Below, piece by piece: positions 18,408-28,514 of a stretch of DNA of 64,000 nt. Each line of letters begins with the position of its first letter. Position 1 is the stretch's first letter. The translations under genes were made by a program, and so were the position numbers. The stretch comes from Notospermus geniculatus (Eukaryota > Nemertea > Pilidiophora > Heteronemertea > Lineidae), in the NCBI GenBank assembly GCA_002633025.1, contig NMRB01000092.1, forward strand, positions 475,427-539,426. The letters are read 5' to 3'. Under the pieces are notes generated by a model. That model saw only the letters and a program-made list of their open reading frames with translations. It made no database searches and had not been told where the DNA came from.

Positions 18408-20637
18408 GCCAAGATACAGAAAAGCACAAAATTGACACACAAAATGAAAATAAGCAAGAAGTCAATCTCCAGAATTCACGAATTTTCGACCCCAACCGGG
18501 GTCTTTTTCAAGTGGAACTTTACAATCTGAAACTCTAGAAAAGATTGAGCTGAAACCCAAATGTAGAACTAACACCTGTGTAGACAGGATGAGTGAGCAA
18601 TTAAGGAAAGAATAGTGTCCAAGCACCACAAATGGTTGCTGGACCTAATTAAGAGAGTGGATGTAATTAAGGAAAGAAAAGTGTCCAAGCCCCACGGATG
18701 GTCGCTGGACCTAATAAAGGGAGTGGATGTAATTAAGGAGAAACTGATTTAGCTGAAAGAAAAGGGTTTAATAAATATGACATGTGTAATACATAACAAG
18801 CACAAAGCGAAAAGATGCACGAAGGTCAACACAAAGTAAAAGAAAATAAAAGGAAGTCAACTTCCAGATTTGTAGGAAAAAACCAGAATGGATAATGCAA
18901 ATCACTGAGCAATGAGAAGAATAGGGCGAGGAGGAATAGAGCAAGGGGGGAAGGCCTAGACCAGAAGGGGAGCCACGTGCCAACCACAACTGGAAAACCT
19001 AAAACGAAATAGGCCTACCAGGGGGAGGGAGCGAGAAGAACACGAATGCCAAACTAGGTGACAAAGCCAACCAAGTTCTGAAGGTGTTTCCTGCGGCTCT
19101 GAAACACCTTCAGAACTTGGTTGGCTTTCTCACTGAGAGGGGACATAACAGACGGAAGGTTGCAAGGGAAGTAGAAAGGGCGATCCAACGTCATGACGGC
19201 CAGGGGGCCCACTCTCCCACTACGACGGAAACCAATAGTCAGGATGGGAGTAGAGACATAGCTGATGATGGTGATCCCCAGGCTAACCAGAGTGTCGACA
19301 GAAGTGAGGTCCGAGACAACCAGCAGTCCCCCAAAACCCGCAAGATCCCCTTAGTCCTCACCTATCACCCTGGACTGCCAGACATTACTGCAATCACACG
19401 CCGTTTCCTTCCTATTCTTCATTTGAATCCATTGATGAAGGAATGCTGCCCTGAGCCACCCCTTATCGCATTCCGGAGGCCCAAAAACCTTCGTGATATG
19501 CTGGTAAGAGCCAAGGTCCCCACACAGGAGATCCAACGTGCCAAGTCCACCTGTGACCCTTGCTCAGGGAAAGGACCAAAGAGAGGTCGGAAATGTCAAC
19601 TTTGCACCTCCTTGCCCTCCCAGTCCCACATCACTAGTTCCTCCTCGGGAAGGTCCCATCCACTCCGCCTGAAGGGTCCCGCTGATTGTGACAGCAGAAA
19701 TGTGGTCTACTGCATCACATGTACCAGATGCACCACCATCAATCAGTACGTCGGACAGACAACATGTTTCCGTAAAAGGATGAACAACCACAAGTCCAAC
19801 ATCAGATTAGGGAAAGAGGATGATCGTGACTGCTCGATACTCTATGCCCACTTCAAGTTGCCAGGGCATTCTGTCGAGGACCTGAGGTTCACCATCCTCG
19901 AGACATGTCCAGATGAGACGACCCTCCTTAGTACAGAGTTGAAATGGATGTGGACCCTTAAAACCATCACCCCCTCAGGTCTTAACACAAGATGCTGAGG
20001 TTCTGAGTCCCTAGTTTGGCATTCGTGTTCTTCTCGCTCCCTCCCCCTGGTAGGCCTATTTCGTTTTAGGTTTTCCAGTTGTGGTGGGCACGTGGCTCCC
20101 CTTCTGGTCTAGGCCTTGTTTTTCCCTCCCCCCCCCCCTTTGCTCTATTCCTCCTCGCCCTATTCTTCTCATTGCTCAGTGATTTGCATTATCCATTCTG
20201 GTTTTTTCCTACAAATCTGGAAGTTGACTTCCTTTTATTTTCTTTTACTTTGTGTTGACCTTCGTGCATCTTTTCGCTTTGTGCTTGTTATGTATTACAC
20301 ATGTCATATTTATTAAACCCTTTTCTTTCAGCTAAATCAGTTTCTCCTTAATTACATCCACTCCCTTTATTAGGTCCAGCAACCATCCGTGGGGCTTGGA
20401 CACTTTTCTTTCCTTAATTACATCCACTCTCTTAATTAGGTCCAGCAACCATTTGTGGTGCTTGGACACTATTCTTTCCTTAATTGCTCACTCATCCTGT
20501 CTACACAGGTGTTAGTTCTACATTTGGGTTTCAGCTCAGTCTTTTCTAGAGTTTCAGATTGTAAAGTTCCACTTGAAAAAGACCCCGGTTGGGGTCGAAA
20601 ATTCGTGAATTCTGGAGATTGACTTCTTGCTTATTTT
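18408..20637. mobile_element. Penelope-like element, 5' truncated, with inverted pLTRs
   Basis: The arms 18444-19057 and 20011-20639 are inverted copies of about 615-630 bp surrounding the GIY-YIG reading frame. A 15-bp target duplication, CAACACCTGTGCAAA, flanks it at 18393-18407 and 20638-20652. The related sequence at 60991-61005 (minus strand) carries this site once, giving an empty-site comparison. The reverse-transcriptase part is missing. A 25-bp-arm foldback at 19066-19127 marks the junction between the inverted truncated copy and the main copy. Confidence 0.8.
19084..19998 (+). CDS. Penelope-like element endonuclease part (GIY-YIG), 5' truncated
   Basis: An open frame of 304 residues. 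Residues 90-150 (LVLTYHPGLPD, FRRPKNLRDMLVRAK) are the linker conserved after the RT in Penelope-like proteins. Cys pairs at 157/160 and 171/174 form the usual CxxC-type linker. The GIY-YIG nuclease spans about 206-294, with VVY (207-209) and YVG (222-224) as the GIY and YIG halves, Arg 230/232, His 236 and Glu 285 of LKWMW. The enzyme nicks target DNA for target-primed reverse transcription. No RT is present, so the first 80 or so residues are probably linker plus junction-derived sequence and the ATG at 19084 may not be used. Although undisrupted, it is unlikely to act alone. Confidence 0.85.
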   Translation: MFPAALKHLQNLVGFLTERGHNRRKVAREVERAIQRHDGQGAHSPTTTETNSQDGSRDIADDGDPQANQSVDRSEVRDNQQSPKTRKIPLVLTYHPGLPDITAITRRFLPILHLNPLMKECCPEPPLIAFRRPKNLRDMLVRAKVPTQEIQRAKSTCDPCSGKGPKRGRKCQLCTSLPSQSHITSSSSGRSHPLRLKGPADCDSRNVVYCITCTRCTTINQYVGQTTCFRKRMNNHKSNIRLGKEDDRDCSILYAHFKLPGHSVEDLRFTILETCPDETTLLSTELKWMWTLKTITPSGLNTRC

Positions 20638-21004
20638 CAACACCTGTGCAAATATGCGAATGTAAACACTGGGGACGAGGTTCCAGTAAAAATTTGTTAA
20701 AATGGGTTAATGACGTTTTCAAATTCTTTAGGTCAAGATGTACATTTTGTACTATCCCCATTGATTTTGAAGCGGCAGATTTTGCAGAATGCGCCTCCGA
20801 AGTTTGGCTGTCTAATGCATTTCCCATTAAACTAAAATCCTTCTTTTGCCTTTTTCGCAAAATGCTGCTTGATATCGATGACCAACTGTCATGGCGCCAC
20901 AACAAACCCCGCGAGCCATTCGCTTTAAACTCACGGGGAGAAGGAAAATACATGCAGGATCTTAGGAAAAGGAGCCGTTGTTTATTCGTCCACTTCTTGA
21001 TCCC

Positions 21005-21311
21005 ATTCCCCCCAAAATGAAGAAAAAAACCCAAAACAAATTCCTTACTCTAATACCATATGCATCCAAAGAACGAGAAAGCACAAAAATTGACACACAA
21101 AATGATGAATATCAAGAATGCAACTTCCAGAAACGTGCGAATTTTCGACCCCAACCGGGGTCTTCCTCAGGCACTTTTCAGTTGGAGAGACCAGAAAAGT
21201 CTTTTTTGGTCTCTCCAACTGAAAAGTGTCTGAGGAAGACCCCGGTTGGGGTCGAAAATTCGCACGTTTCTGGAAGTTGACTTCTTGATATTCACCTAAT
21301 ACCATATGCAA
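21005..21311. mobile_element. palindromic Penelope 3'-end fragment
   Basis: Centred near 21195, the arms read GACCCCAACCGGGGTCTTCC outward on one side and the inverse on the other, each continuing to CATATGCA. Both arms carry the GACCCCGGTTGGGGTCGAAA stem-loop found in the pLTRs at 18.4 and 20.6 kb and at 39.7 kb. It looks like two pLTR ends joined head to head without the coding part. Confidence 0.65.
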
Positions 21312-21544
21312 TGGACAAAGCCAATGTTAAAGGAAATTAATTTATCTTGTGATCACTGAGGGATTAAAAAATAGCTGTTTTTATTAAGTTTGATACGGCC
21401 GGTAAATCGATGGCGACGGATAGATTATGTCCAAGACAATTATAACAGATCTTTCCATTTTTCATGTTCAATTAGCAAAATAAAAGGAAAAGTGTGTTGA
21501 CAAAGGCCTAAACTACTAACAAACTTTATATTTTCCTCTATCAC
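21312..21544. other. non-coding part of unit 2
   Basis: It matches 5025-5260 of unit 1 (CAATGGACAAAG, TTACATTTTTCAAGTTCAAT or close forms, AAAAGTGTGTTG). No gene. Confidence 0.5.
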
Positions 21545-22978
21545 CGTGGAGGATCGCGATACCATACAGCCGCGTCATTCTACATGAAATTCATCCGTGA
21601 ATGCAGTACTTTTGTGAGGGGAATTGCAGAAAAATGACACACGATATGCCTTATATGAAACATCCAAAAGAAAGTTTACATTTACAGTCACCAGATGAAA
21701 TGAATAAAAACAAGTTTTTTTGTCCACAACCTGTCTATTTGGGCGAGAATCTGCCGAATGTCACCAGCAGTGACCGCCTTGTGCAACACCCCATCGATGA
21801 CGTAGCGACGTCACAGCGTCACAATGGACGGTGCCGCTTTCTTCCATGTCTTCCGCGGACTCGTATTTTCAGCATAGATTTTTACAATGATGCCGAATAG
21901 TTTGTCCATCCTTTTGCATTTCATCTGGTGACTGTAAATGTAAACTTTCTTCTGGATGTTTCATATATGGCACTAGCAGGTTACCCGCCTTGCGGGCGTG
22001 TAGGGGTACTGTGCTAACCTGGGGGGTGACATTGGGTGATGGTGATGCTTGTGTCTATGATATTATGATGTTGGGTGAGGTTGCCTGTAGGCTACGCCCG
22101 AAGGATGCTATGTCAAAAACCCATCTGGGCGTAACACTGCAAACAACCCTGTCCATTCACACATTTTGGGACCGGGGTTAGGCCAGGCATTGGCTAGGCC
22201 CAGGGGTCTCTGCTGTAGCCTGTAGGCCCGAAGGATGCCATGTCCAAAAGCCACCTGGGGAGGGCCTAACGGTAACATTGCATACAACCGTGTCCATTAA
22301 GCACAGACAATCATGAAAATGCCTGTGCATTTGTGACATACATGTAGGCCTGTAGGCCTATCTCTGCACATGCAGTTGGCGGGTTTTCCCATTGTTATCC
22401 TACCTAATGGTGCTGTGGAAGGCTATCCAATCAACTTCAATGAAGCATGGAGAGGTTTATCCTATGCAATCAACTTGAATGACATGAATCATGTTAATGA
22501 AGCATGGTCATGGGGAGGAGGTATGAAACAAAACACTTCAGATCTTCCACAATGCACCTAATGACAATAACTAAACAACAGTATTGGAAATCACCTACCT
22601 GTTCGAGACTACGGGATTCCCCAAGAGGTGGGGATTTCCCCAATAGCTCAAAATAAAATGTGTAGGTCAGCAAAGGATTTCCCTCTCAAAATCACCTTTC
22701 GACATCTCATTTCTTTAATTTCACCAGCTTAAAACCTTCCTTCATGTAGACTCGTCACATTCTGGGCACATGTTGCGTTGGGCAAATGGCCAATCTCTAG
22801 AAGGAGTTCATCGTAGGTTTGGACTTTCTCTCTTATTGTATAGAAGAAGATATCGTGTGTCGTTTTTCTGCAATTCCCATCACAAAGTACTGCATTCACG
22901 GATGAATTTCATGCAGAATGACGCGGCGAGATGGCGAACCTCCGCGGCTGTATGGTATCGCGATTCCCCGGGGTGTCT
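21545..22978. mobile_element. TIR element of about 1.4 kb, with a nested MITE
   Basis: GATCGCGATACCATACAGCC at the left and GGCTGTATGGTATCGCGATT at the right are inverted, with GTACTGCATTCACGGATGAA and its inverse further in. Unit 1 shows the empty site near 5260 (GCTCTGTGGAGAATGC). A nested MITE at about 21645-21970 has arms TTTACATTTACAGTCACCAG and its inverse. A direct repeat with CCCGAAGGATGC and CCTGTCCATT-like words lies at 22085-22165 and 22218-22298. No transposase motif is seen. Confidence 0.7.
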
Positions 22979-23198
22979 ATGGAGAATGCTAAAATAAGGA
23001 CTGACAGAATCATTATTAATTAGCACGATTGGACTAGCGAGGTACCGGTACTTGACTGACGGATTCTCACATTTCCAGCAGAACAAGTGCCATTCATACT
23101 TCGATGACAGAACCAAAAGCAATACAGACAGTCTGAACATTTGGTTGTTTAAAACAGACGAAGTTATGTGTATTTTCTGCCCTGAGTGGCGTATTTAG
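22979..23198. other. non-coding part of unit 2
   Basis: It matches 5262-5495 (GAGAATGCTAAAATAAGGA, TACTTGACTGACGGATTC, TTTAAAACAGACGAAGTTAT or close forms). Confidence 0.6.
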
Positions 23199-24024
23199 GC
23201 CATGTCGAATTAGCGGAACCAGCGCGGAAACAACGGAACCAGCGGAACCTGCTCTGCAGCCGATAGAACGAACACGTGACTCGTTGTTGCTTCGCTTAGC
23301 TGTTGCCTGAAAGCAACACGCGACTCGGTGTTGCTAGGCAACACGCAGCTGCAGTCATGATCATACTCCACGACAGCGTTGAAATTTTTTGACGTCATCG
23401 GACGAAAATTTTAACACTGCCATCGACGCTAGATCGCCATCTTGAAACCCTTGACGTCATCGTCGGCGGGCTGGTCTATCACGTGACACGAACTTCTTTT
23501 TCAAAATGGTATTATTTGCAGAAAACAGTATTTATCTTGTCGAAAATGAAACAGAATAACTTTATTATTACTTTATATCCACTCCACCGATGTTTGTATC
23601 ACTCTATACCTTTATACACCTATCTTCAACGATCTATATTGTAGGCGTAGAAAACGAGTGATGGGGTGACCGCTTAACTATTGGAAGAATTTCTACTGTT
23701 CGCTCCGCGCTCGCACTACTTTTCAAGATGGAAACCTAGCGTCGATACTAGTGGTGATATACTCTGATATCGCCACCTAGCGTCAAGTTTGAGTCATGAT
23801 GTGCCGATTGAGACCTACATGTAGGCCCTAGGCATGCCAGGTCTACGCTAGGCTACCGGTAGGCCTACATGGCCTTGGCCTACCGTACCGGTAGACCTAG
23901 TTTTTCAGGTGCCTAACAATTCGATTTGAACAGTGCAGTTATTATTTAAAAAACAACATTACGTTTTTCCTTCAAGTTCCGCTAGTTCCGTTGTTTCCGC
24001 TGGTTCCGCTAATTCGACATGGCC
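23199..24024. mobile_element. TIR element, GGCCATGTCGAATTAGCGGA ends
   Basis: The left end is inverted against TCCGCTAATTCGACATGGCC. Arms include GGAAACAACGGAACCAGCGG and its inverse. The interior carries a cluster of TAGGCCTAC-like palindromes (23815-23905). Unit 1 lacks it (5495-5624 holds a different MITE). No transposase. Confidence 0.75.
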
Positions 24025-24711
24025 CGTATTTTATTCCTGTTTGTTACATTTTGTTGAAGGTAGGCATCAGGCCTGCGAGAGCTGACCGACCAACGGCAAA
24101 AACACGGTAGGCCTGTCTGAAAAATCAACTGCAAGTTCCCGCGCCTGTCACCCGTCGAACTTCTCAGTCTCTTAACGACACAGTAAAGTGACAAGTCGTT
24201 GGGACTTGAAGTGAGACTTGACATGACCAAGCGACACCAAGAATACGAATATTAGATAATGGTGGCGGTTTAGCAAAGGCTATAGATTAGCTGACCCTAC
24301 GCCATCTCTGCAAGGACACGACGAGGACCAAGTCAGCAAGTTAGAAAATCCAGCTACATGTATTTACTAACCTACAGCAATATTTTTCCCTGTAAAATTA
24401 CCTATCAAGACTGTAAATTCATTCCTGCTTTGTTATTGGTAAACCGAAGGCTTTTGTCAACGTGTATTTTTGCAATTGCTGCAGTTTTGTTGAGGGTGAA
24501 TTTGAACGGGAAGGATTCAAATATCAGGAAAGAATTCGAAAGAATACAGATTGTATGACAATGCATTTACTTCGGAAATACAACATGGACACATAATCAC
24601 TGTCCAGTTCCTTGGGCGGCTAGTGGTTTCCACGGTCCCACGTTTTGAAACACTTGCTACATTGTTGGCACATCTCGACACTTGTTGTGACTCTTGTTCA
24701 AGGCGATCCTA
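24025..24711. other. non-coding part of unit 2
   Basis: A match to 5624-5665 passes directly into a match to about 9270-9345, so the signal-peptide exon and its 5' region are missing. 24360-24605 matches 9680-9950 and 24606-24711 matches 10795-10950. No coding region is seen. Confidence 0.55.
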
Positions 24712-25112
24712 CTAAATTGAGACAACAAGTGTCAAGTTGAGACAACTTGAGACAACAACCCCATAACTTGCGTCAACAAGGGTTTTTCATATATTTTTTG
24801 CCAATAAACTATGAGAAAGTTTGAATGCATTTGGAACAGGGCCAACGAAGATGGCGCCGCTGGCGGCGGATGAAGGAACCAAGCCTACCTGAACCGGCGG
24901 GCATTTTGTTGACGCTAAAATAATGATTGATCAATGATATCTTCGTTGGCCCTGTTCCAAATGCATTCAAACTCTCAGAAGATATGTAAATTGAACTTTC
25001 TCATAGTTAATTGGCAAAAAATATATGAAAAACCCTTGTTGACGCAAGTTATGGGGTTGTTGTCTCAAGTTGTCTCAACTTGACGCTTGTTGTCTCATTT
25101 TAGTAGGACCCC
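24712..25112. mobile_element. MITE with about 165-bp arms, TGAGACAACAAG
   Basis: TCCTACTAAATTGAGACAAC at the left is inverted against GTTGTCTCATTTTAGTAGGA at the right. The arms continue through AACTTGCGTCAACAAGGGTT and GGAACAGGGCCAACGAAGAT. The centre has AAGATGGCGCCGCTGGCGGC. Confidence 0.8.
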
Positions 25113-25281
25113 AAGCAATAGACGGAAGATTGCCGGTCCTTTGACGTTTTTGATATGATAATGTTGGAGGTTTCTTGATCTCATAACTGTGATTTTTGTG
25201 TAGGCCGCCTACTTCAATCGCATTTAGAGCCAACATGTGTGTAGAGTCATTGACGAACTTAAATTGCGTACAGATGTAGCC

Positions 25282-25719
25282 TATATCGGGTGTCCCAGAA
25301 AAAGTGAACCGCTTTGTGAACCACTTTCTGACAAGTATCTTCTCAGCGACAGATAAACCGAATTCATTGAAAATTTTCACATAGTAACCTTAGGGTATCA
25401 TCAACAAGTCTGCGAAACATCTAAGAGATCGGTCGCAAATTGTGCGAGTATTGTCAAATTCAAAACAGCATGTCAACACCTGGCAGCTGGCATGAACATG
25501 ATAAAGGTCGCATTGCACAGCTCTGATATTGGATTTTTTGACATGCTGTTTTGAATTTGACAGTATTCGCACAATTTGCGACCTATCTCTTAGATATTTT
25601 GCAGACTTGTTGATGATCCCCTCAGGTTATTCTGTGACAATTTTCAATGAATTCGGTTTATCTATCGCTGAGAAAATATTTGTCAAAAAGCGGTTCACTT
25701 TTTTGGGACACCCGATATA
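25282..25719. mobile_element. mariner-like MITE, TATATCGGGTGTCCCA ends
   Basis: CGGGTGTCCCAGAAAAAGTG and its inverse (CACTTTTTTGGGACACCCG) with TATA at each edge recall mariner-type ends with TA targets. Arms are about 190 bp (TTCTCAGCGACAGATAAACC, GTCAAATTCAAAACAGCATG and inverses). The ATAAACCGAATTCATTGAAA block is inverted within. No transposase. Confidence 0.7.
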
Positions 25720-26239
25720 CAAGTGAGCGTATAATTATTTCTCACTAAAACATGAAACGGCTTCAATGTAAATTCCTCCAGGCCTCTCCATTACATGGCT
25801 TGTGGTACACCCTGTATTTGTCTGAACTTGGGCTCTTTCGATCGCGACGTCTTTTCCCACTGAATTTGGGCTTTTTGTCGCGAATTTTGCCTGGTTGAAT
25901 TTTTTAGCTGTCCCTATTTTAACATGTTTAACCTTAAGGTGGTTATAAAGAAGTGAACAACTGAAAATGAATAACTTCAATGAAGTAATCTTTTTCACAA
26001 AATTCTTTTTTAATTGTACTTTCATTTCACAAGTAGGCCTACATGATGCGCTAATGATGCACATGATGCATTAATTCCACTTTTCCGTAACCTTTGTCTG
26101 TACATGCAGAGGCAAAAATCTGTATCTGTTCTTCCACCACCCTCTTGTGCACCAAAGAACAGACACCAAAATCGCAGTTGTTAGGTAAGAGAGGTTTGAC
26201 ATTGCGGGAGTCCAGCTTCTTCTGTTGGTGATGGTCAGC
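25720..26239. other. no gene seen
   Basis: 25740-25780 resembles 11110-11160 and 26865-26915. 26140-26235 resembles 49430-49605 in inverse orientation (GTCAGCA, AGAAGCTGGACTC), probably a shared repeat. No conserved frame. Confidence 0.4.
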
Positions 26240-26248
26240 ATTGCTGAC

Positions 26249-26695
26249 GCTGAAAGGGTAAATGTCGTCCTGCGTATATACAAAGATTACCCAGGAACTC
26301 AATCTTCACTAAAACAATACCCTGGGTGTACTTTCGGTAGCCGAACATCACCCAGCATCGTGCATCGTAGTATGACACCTGGATTCGAGGTTGTCTCGCC
26401 CGTGGTCACATGACCGCCTGAAGAATGTCATAACAGGGCCGGTAGCTTTTTGGTCGGGGGGGGGNNNCCCCCCGCTAAATACGGCCCTGCATAACAGCAA
26501 CACTCAACAAGTACCGCGGCGCGAGACCGCGAGGTTCCACGGGATTTCTAAATAGGACTCGTTCCTAGGCACTGATTGCGGATGCTGGATGATATTCGGC
26601 TACCGAAACTACACCCAGGGTATTGTTTTAGTGAAGATAGAGATCCTGGGTTATCTTTGTATATACCCAGGACGACAGTCATTTACCCTTTCAGC
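26249..26695. mobile_element. Mutator-type MITE, family GTCGTCCTGGGT, member 2
   Basis: The left end GCTGAAAGGGTAAATGTCGT is inverted against CATTTACCCTTTCAGC. The identical 9-bp flank ATTGCTGAC is at 26240-26248 and 26696-26704. Arms include AAAACAATACCCTGGGTGTA and its inverse. A smaller MITE (about 26433-26491, CAGGGCCG ends) with an NNN gap at 26465-26467 is nested inside. Confidence 0.85.
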
Positions 26696-26915
26696 ATTGC
26701 TGACCACACAGAAGATTGTTGACGTCTTCGAATCCAGGTGCTGACACTGATGCTTTTGATGTGATAAAGCCGGAGGAGTAGGTCCCGGTGGCAAACCAAG
26801 GTCTCTCTTATCTTACAACTGTGATTTTCGTGAACTTAAATTGCATTATATTTGTGTATTGTCATTTCTCATTAAAATATGAAACGACATGTATGCTTTA
26901 ATTCCTCTTCAATAG

Positions 26916-27195
26916 GGTCAGTGGGAGGACACAGTACGTTACATCAAACGTTTTTGACAAAGTTCTCAGATTTATTGACCGGACTACCTACGTGTCACTG
27001 TTATCGCCAGTTCGTTTACCAGTCGACAGAATGACCATGATTTTCTACCTCATGGTAGATTTCTGGTTGAAGAAACACAGATGTGTGTTGTCGAAGAAAT
27101 ATGATGGAAGTGTTTCGGTCGTATATGTCCGTGATAGTTTGGTCGTGTTGGGATTCGCAAGGATGGACAGGCGAAGGGTGTCTTGGACAAGGTAA
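26916..27195 (+). pseudogene. truncated unit 2 copy of the exon at 11161
   Basis: After the acceptor CTTCAATAG, the frame reads VSGRTQYVTSNVFDKVLRFI and LSPVRLPVDRMTMIFYLMVD, parallel to the unit 1 exon, then diverges after MDRR and stops. About 110 C-terminal residues are lost, and the unit lacks the first exon as well. It is probably a dead copy, though the frame itself is clean over 90 codons. Confidence 0.65.
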
Positions 27196-27401
27196 CTGCA
27201 TGGAAGACTTGCATTCCATTTGTCCATGATAACTTGGCCCCCACCTAGTGTGAACACTTAACGAAGGAAGAAACGCCTCATAAAATATACAGTGAAGAAA
27301 TCGAAGAAAATATTTATTTGGCAGATTTTGATTTAAAAATGTGCATGGTTTCCATGGCAACCGTTTTCCCCTATTTAGCACGCGATTTCAATGGAGGACT
27401 T

Positions 27402-28514
27402 TTAGTATAATGTGCAGTGGGTCTTCCTGGTCATGAAAATGTAAATATCATTCCTGTGCAAATTTTGCCGGGTTGAGGCCTGATTTGAGAACAACCCTTT
27501 TAACGTGCGTCTAAATCTGGTACCTGTAAGACAGTAAATAAAAAAGTTCAAGCAACTGTTGACCAGGCCAAGGAAGTAAGCGAATTGTAGGAACATATTG
27601 AACGCGTTTCTGTCAATATTATGATTGGAAATATGCTGACGTAATATTCCAACAACCTGCATCAGGGCTCCAGGAACTTCAAGTACATTAAAAGTGATGA
27701 CGACAGCTAAAACCCTGACTGTACCGATCATTGTTCGTGCACCAGCCTTGCCGCCTGCCTGACCTGCAAATGATTTGCTGAGAGCTGAAATCAAGCGATA
27801 TGAAATAAATATAAGGAATGTTATGGGGAAAAACGTCGTTATTACCATATGCAGGTAGATGACATAAATGACCAAAAAATATACATTCCAGTAAAATGTA
27901 ACTTTATAGTTCCGACCTGGTATGTGTGTCGCTGTACAGGGATCGTAGGTCCAGGCAATTTCGTGCACAAAAAACCACACAAATCGATAGAGAAACGAGA
28001 ATGTAGCTGTGAGGAGACAAGCGTAACGAGCGTTCCTGATGGTACACAGCGACGCCGCCTTCAGCGGTTTACAGATAGCAATGAATCGCTCCACCGCCAC
28101 GAACACAGTTAAATACACAGACCATGTCTTCGCCATCCACAGAAACGCCCAGAGATAGCCATAAGCCAAAGTCCTAAATACTATATACTCTACAAACACG
28201 CCGAAGTAGATAGGGATCCTATGGATTGAACTACACAAAAGACGACACACAAGGAAGAGGCTGTCGGCGACTGCGAGACTGCGGAGAAAGACTGAGGTCG
28301 ACGTAAATGGTTTCTCCCTCCCCAACACGACGAAAGACAAACTGTTACTGACTAAACCGATGAACATGGCGACCATGTAAAATGGGACGAGTAATAAGAA
28401 ATAGAACATAGTGAAGTATGAGGTCGTCAGCGGGACTGTTTTGTAGCTGACACATCTCATTGCTTCAGTGCTTTCGTCGATGGTGGCGCCCTGTGTCACG
28501 CTCACCGATGTCAT
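27402..28514 (-). CDS. FMRFamide-receptor-like class A GPCR, copy A
   Basis: A seven-transmembrane peptide-receptor type protein of 370 residues, presumably in the plasma membrane; the ligand is unknown. TM1 is about 38-64, TM2 75-95 (LAVADS, Asp 84 = 2.50), TM3 116-141, followed by ERF (142-144) and AICKPLKA. TM4 is 163-185, TM5 208-238 (Pro 230), TM6 265-292 (LEVP in place of CWxP, Pro 281) and TM7 309-333 (NSCLNFFIY, where Phe replaces the Pro of NPxxY). TWSVYLTV-VERFIA and NSCLNF-IY recall FMRFamide-type receptors. Extracellular loop 2 has DPC (Cys 193), but no Cys is present at position 3.25. ATG at 28512-28514 is the start shared by most copies. The tail has one RFRRTLKGLFSNQ unit and then 25 residues unique to this copy. 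It is the last copy in transcription order and has no fossil at its 3' side. Confidence 0.9.
   Translation of the reverse strand: MTSVSVTQGATIDESTEAMRCVSYKTVPLTTSYFTMFYFLLLVPFYMVAMFIGLVSNSLSFVVLGREKPFTSTSVFLRSLAVADSLFLVCRLLCSSIHRIPIYFGVFVEYIVFRTLAYGYLWAFLWMAKTWSVYLTVFVAVERFIAICKPLKAASLCTIRNARYACLLTATFSFLYRFVWFFVHEIAWTYDPCTATHIPGRNYKVTFYWNVYFLVIYVIYLHMVITTFFPITFLIFISYRLISALSKSFAGQAGGKAGARTMIGTVRVLAVVITFNVLEVPGALMQVVGILRQHISNHNIDRNAFNMFLQFAYFLGLVNSCLNFFIYCLTGTRFRRTLKGLFSNQASTRQNLHRNDIYIFMTRKTHCTLY

Larger units (their letters stand above)
18297..20930. mobile_element. TIR element (AAAGCGAATGGCTCGCGGGG ends) hosting a Penelope insertion
   Basis: AAAGCGAATGGCTCGCGGGG at 18297 is the inverse of CCCCGCGAGCCATTCGCTTT ending near 20929. 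Unit 1 is continuous across this point (about 4390-4400), so the element entered unit 2 only. One end of a second copy is at 60945-61103. Without the Penelope element inside, it would be about 400 bp. Confidence 0.7.
11800..27195. repeat. tandem segmental duplication, unit 2
   Basis: It begins at AGTATCCGGCGTGATTAATA (about 11807) directly after the last exon of unit 1, and ends with the truncated copy of that exon. It is about 6.7 kb longer than unit 1 because of insertions at 11.8-16.2, 16.6-17.5, 18.3-20.9, 21.5-23.0, 23.2-24.0, 24.7-25.1, 25.3-25.7 and 26.2-26.7 kb. It lacks the unit 1 stretch of about 5670-9270, including the signal-peptide exon. One tandem unequal crossover followed by independent decay explains the order. 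Confidence 0.75.
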
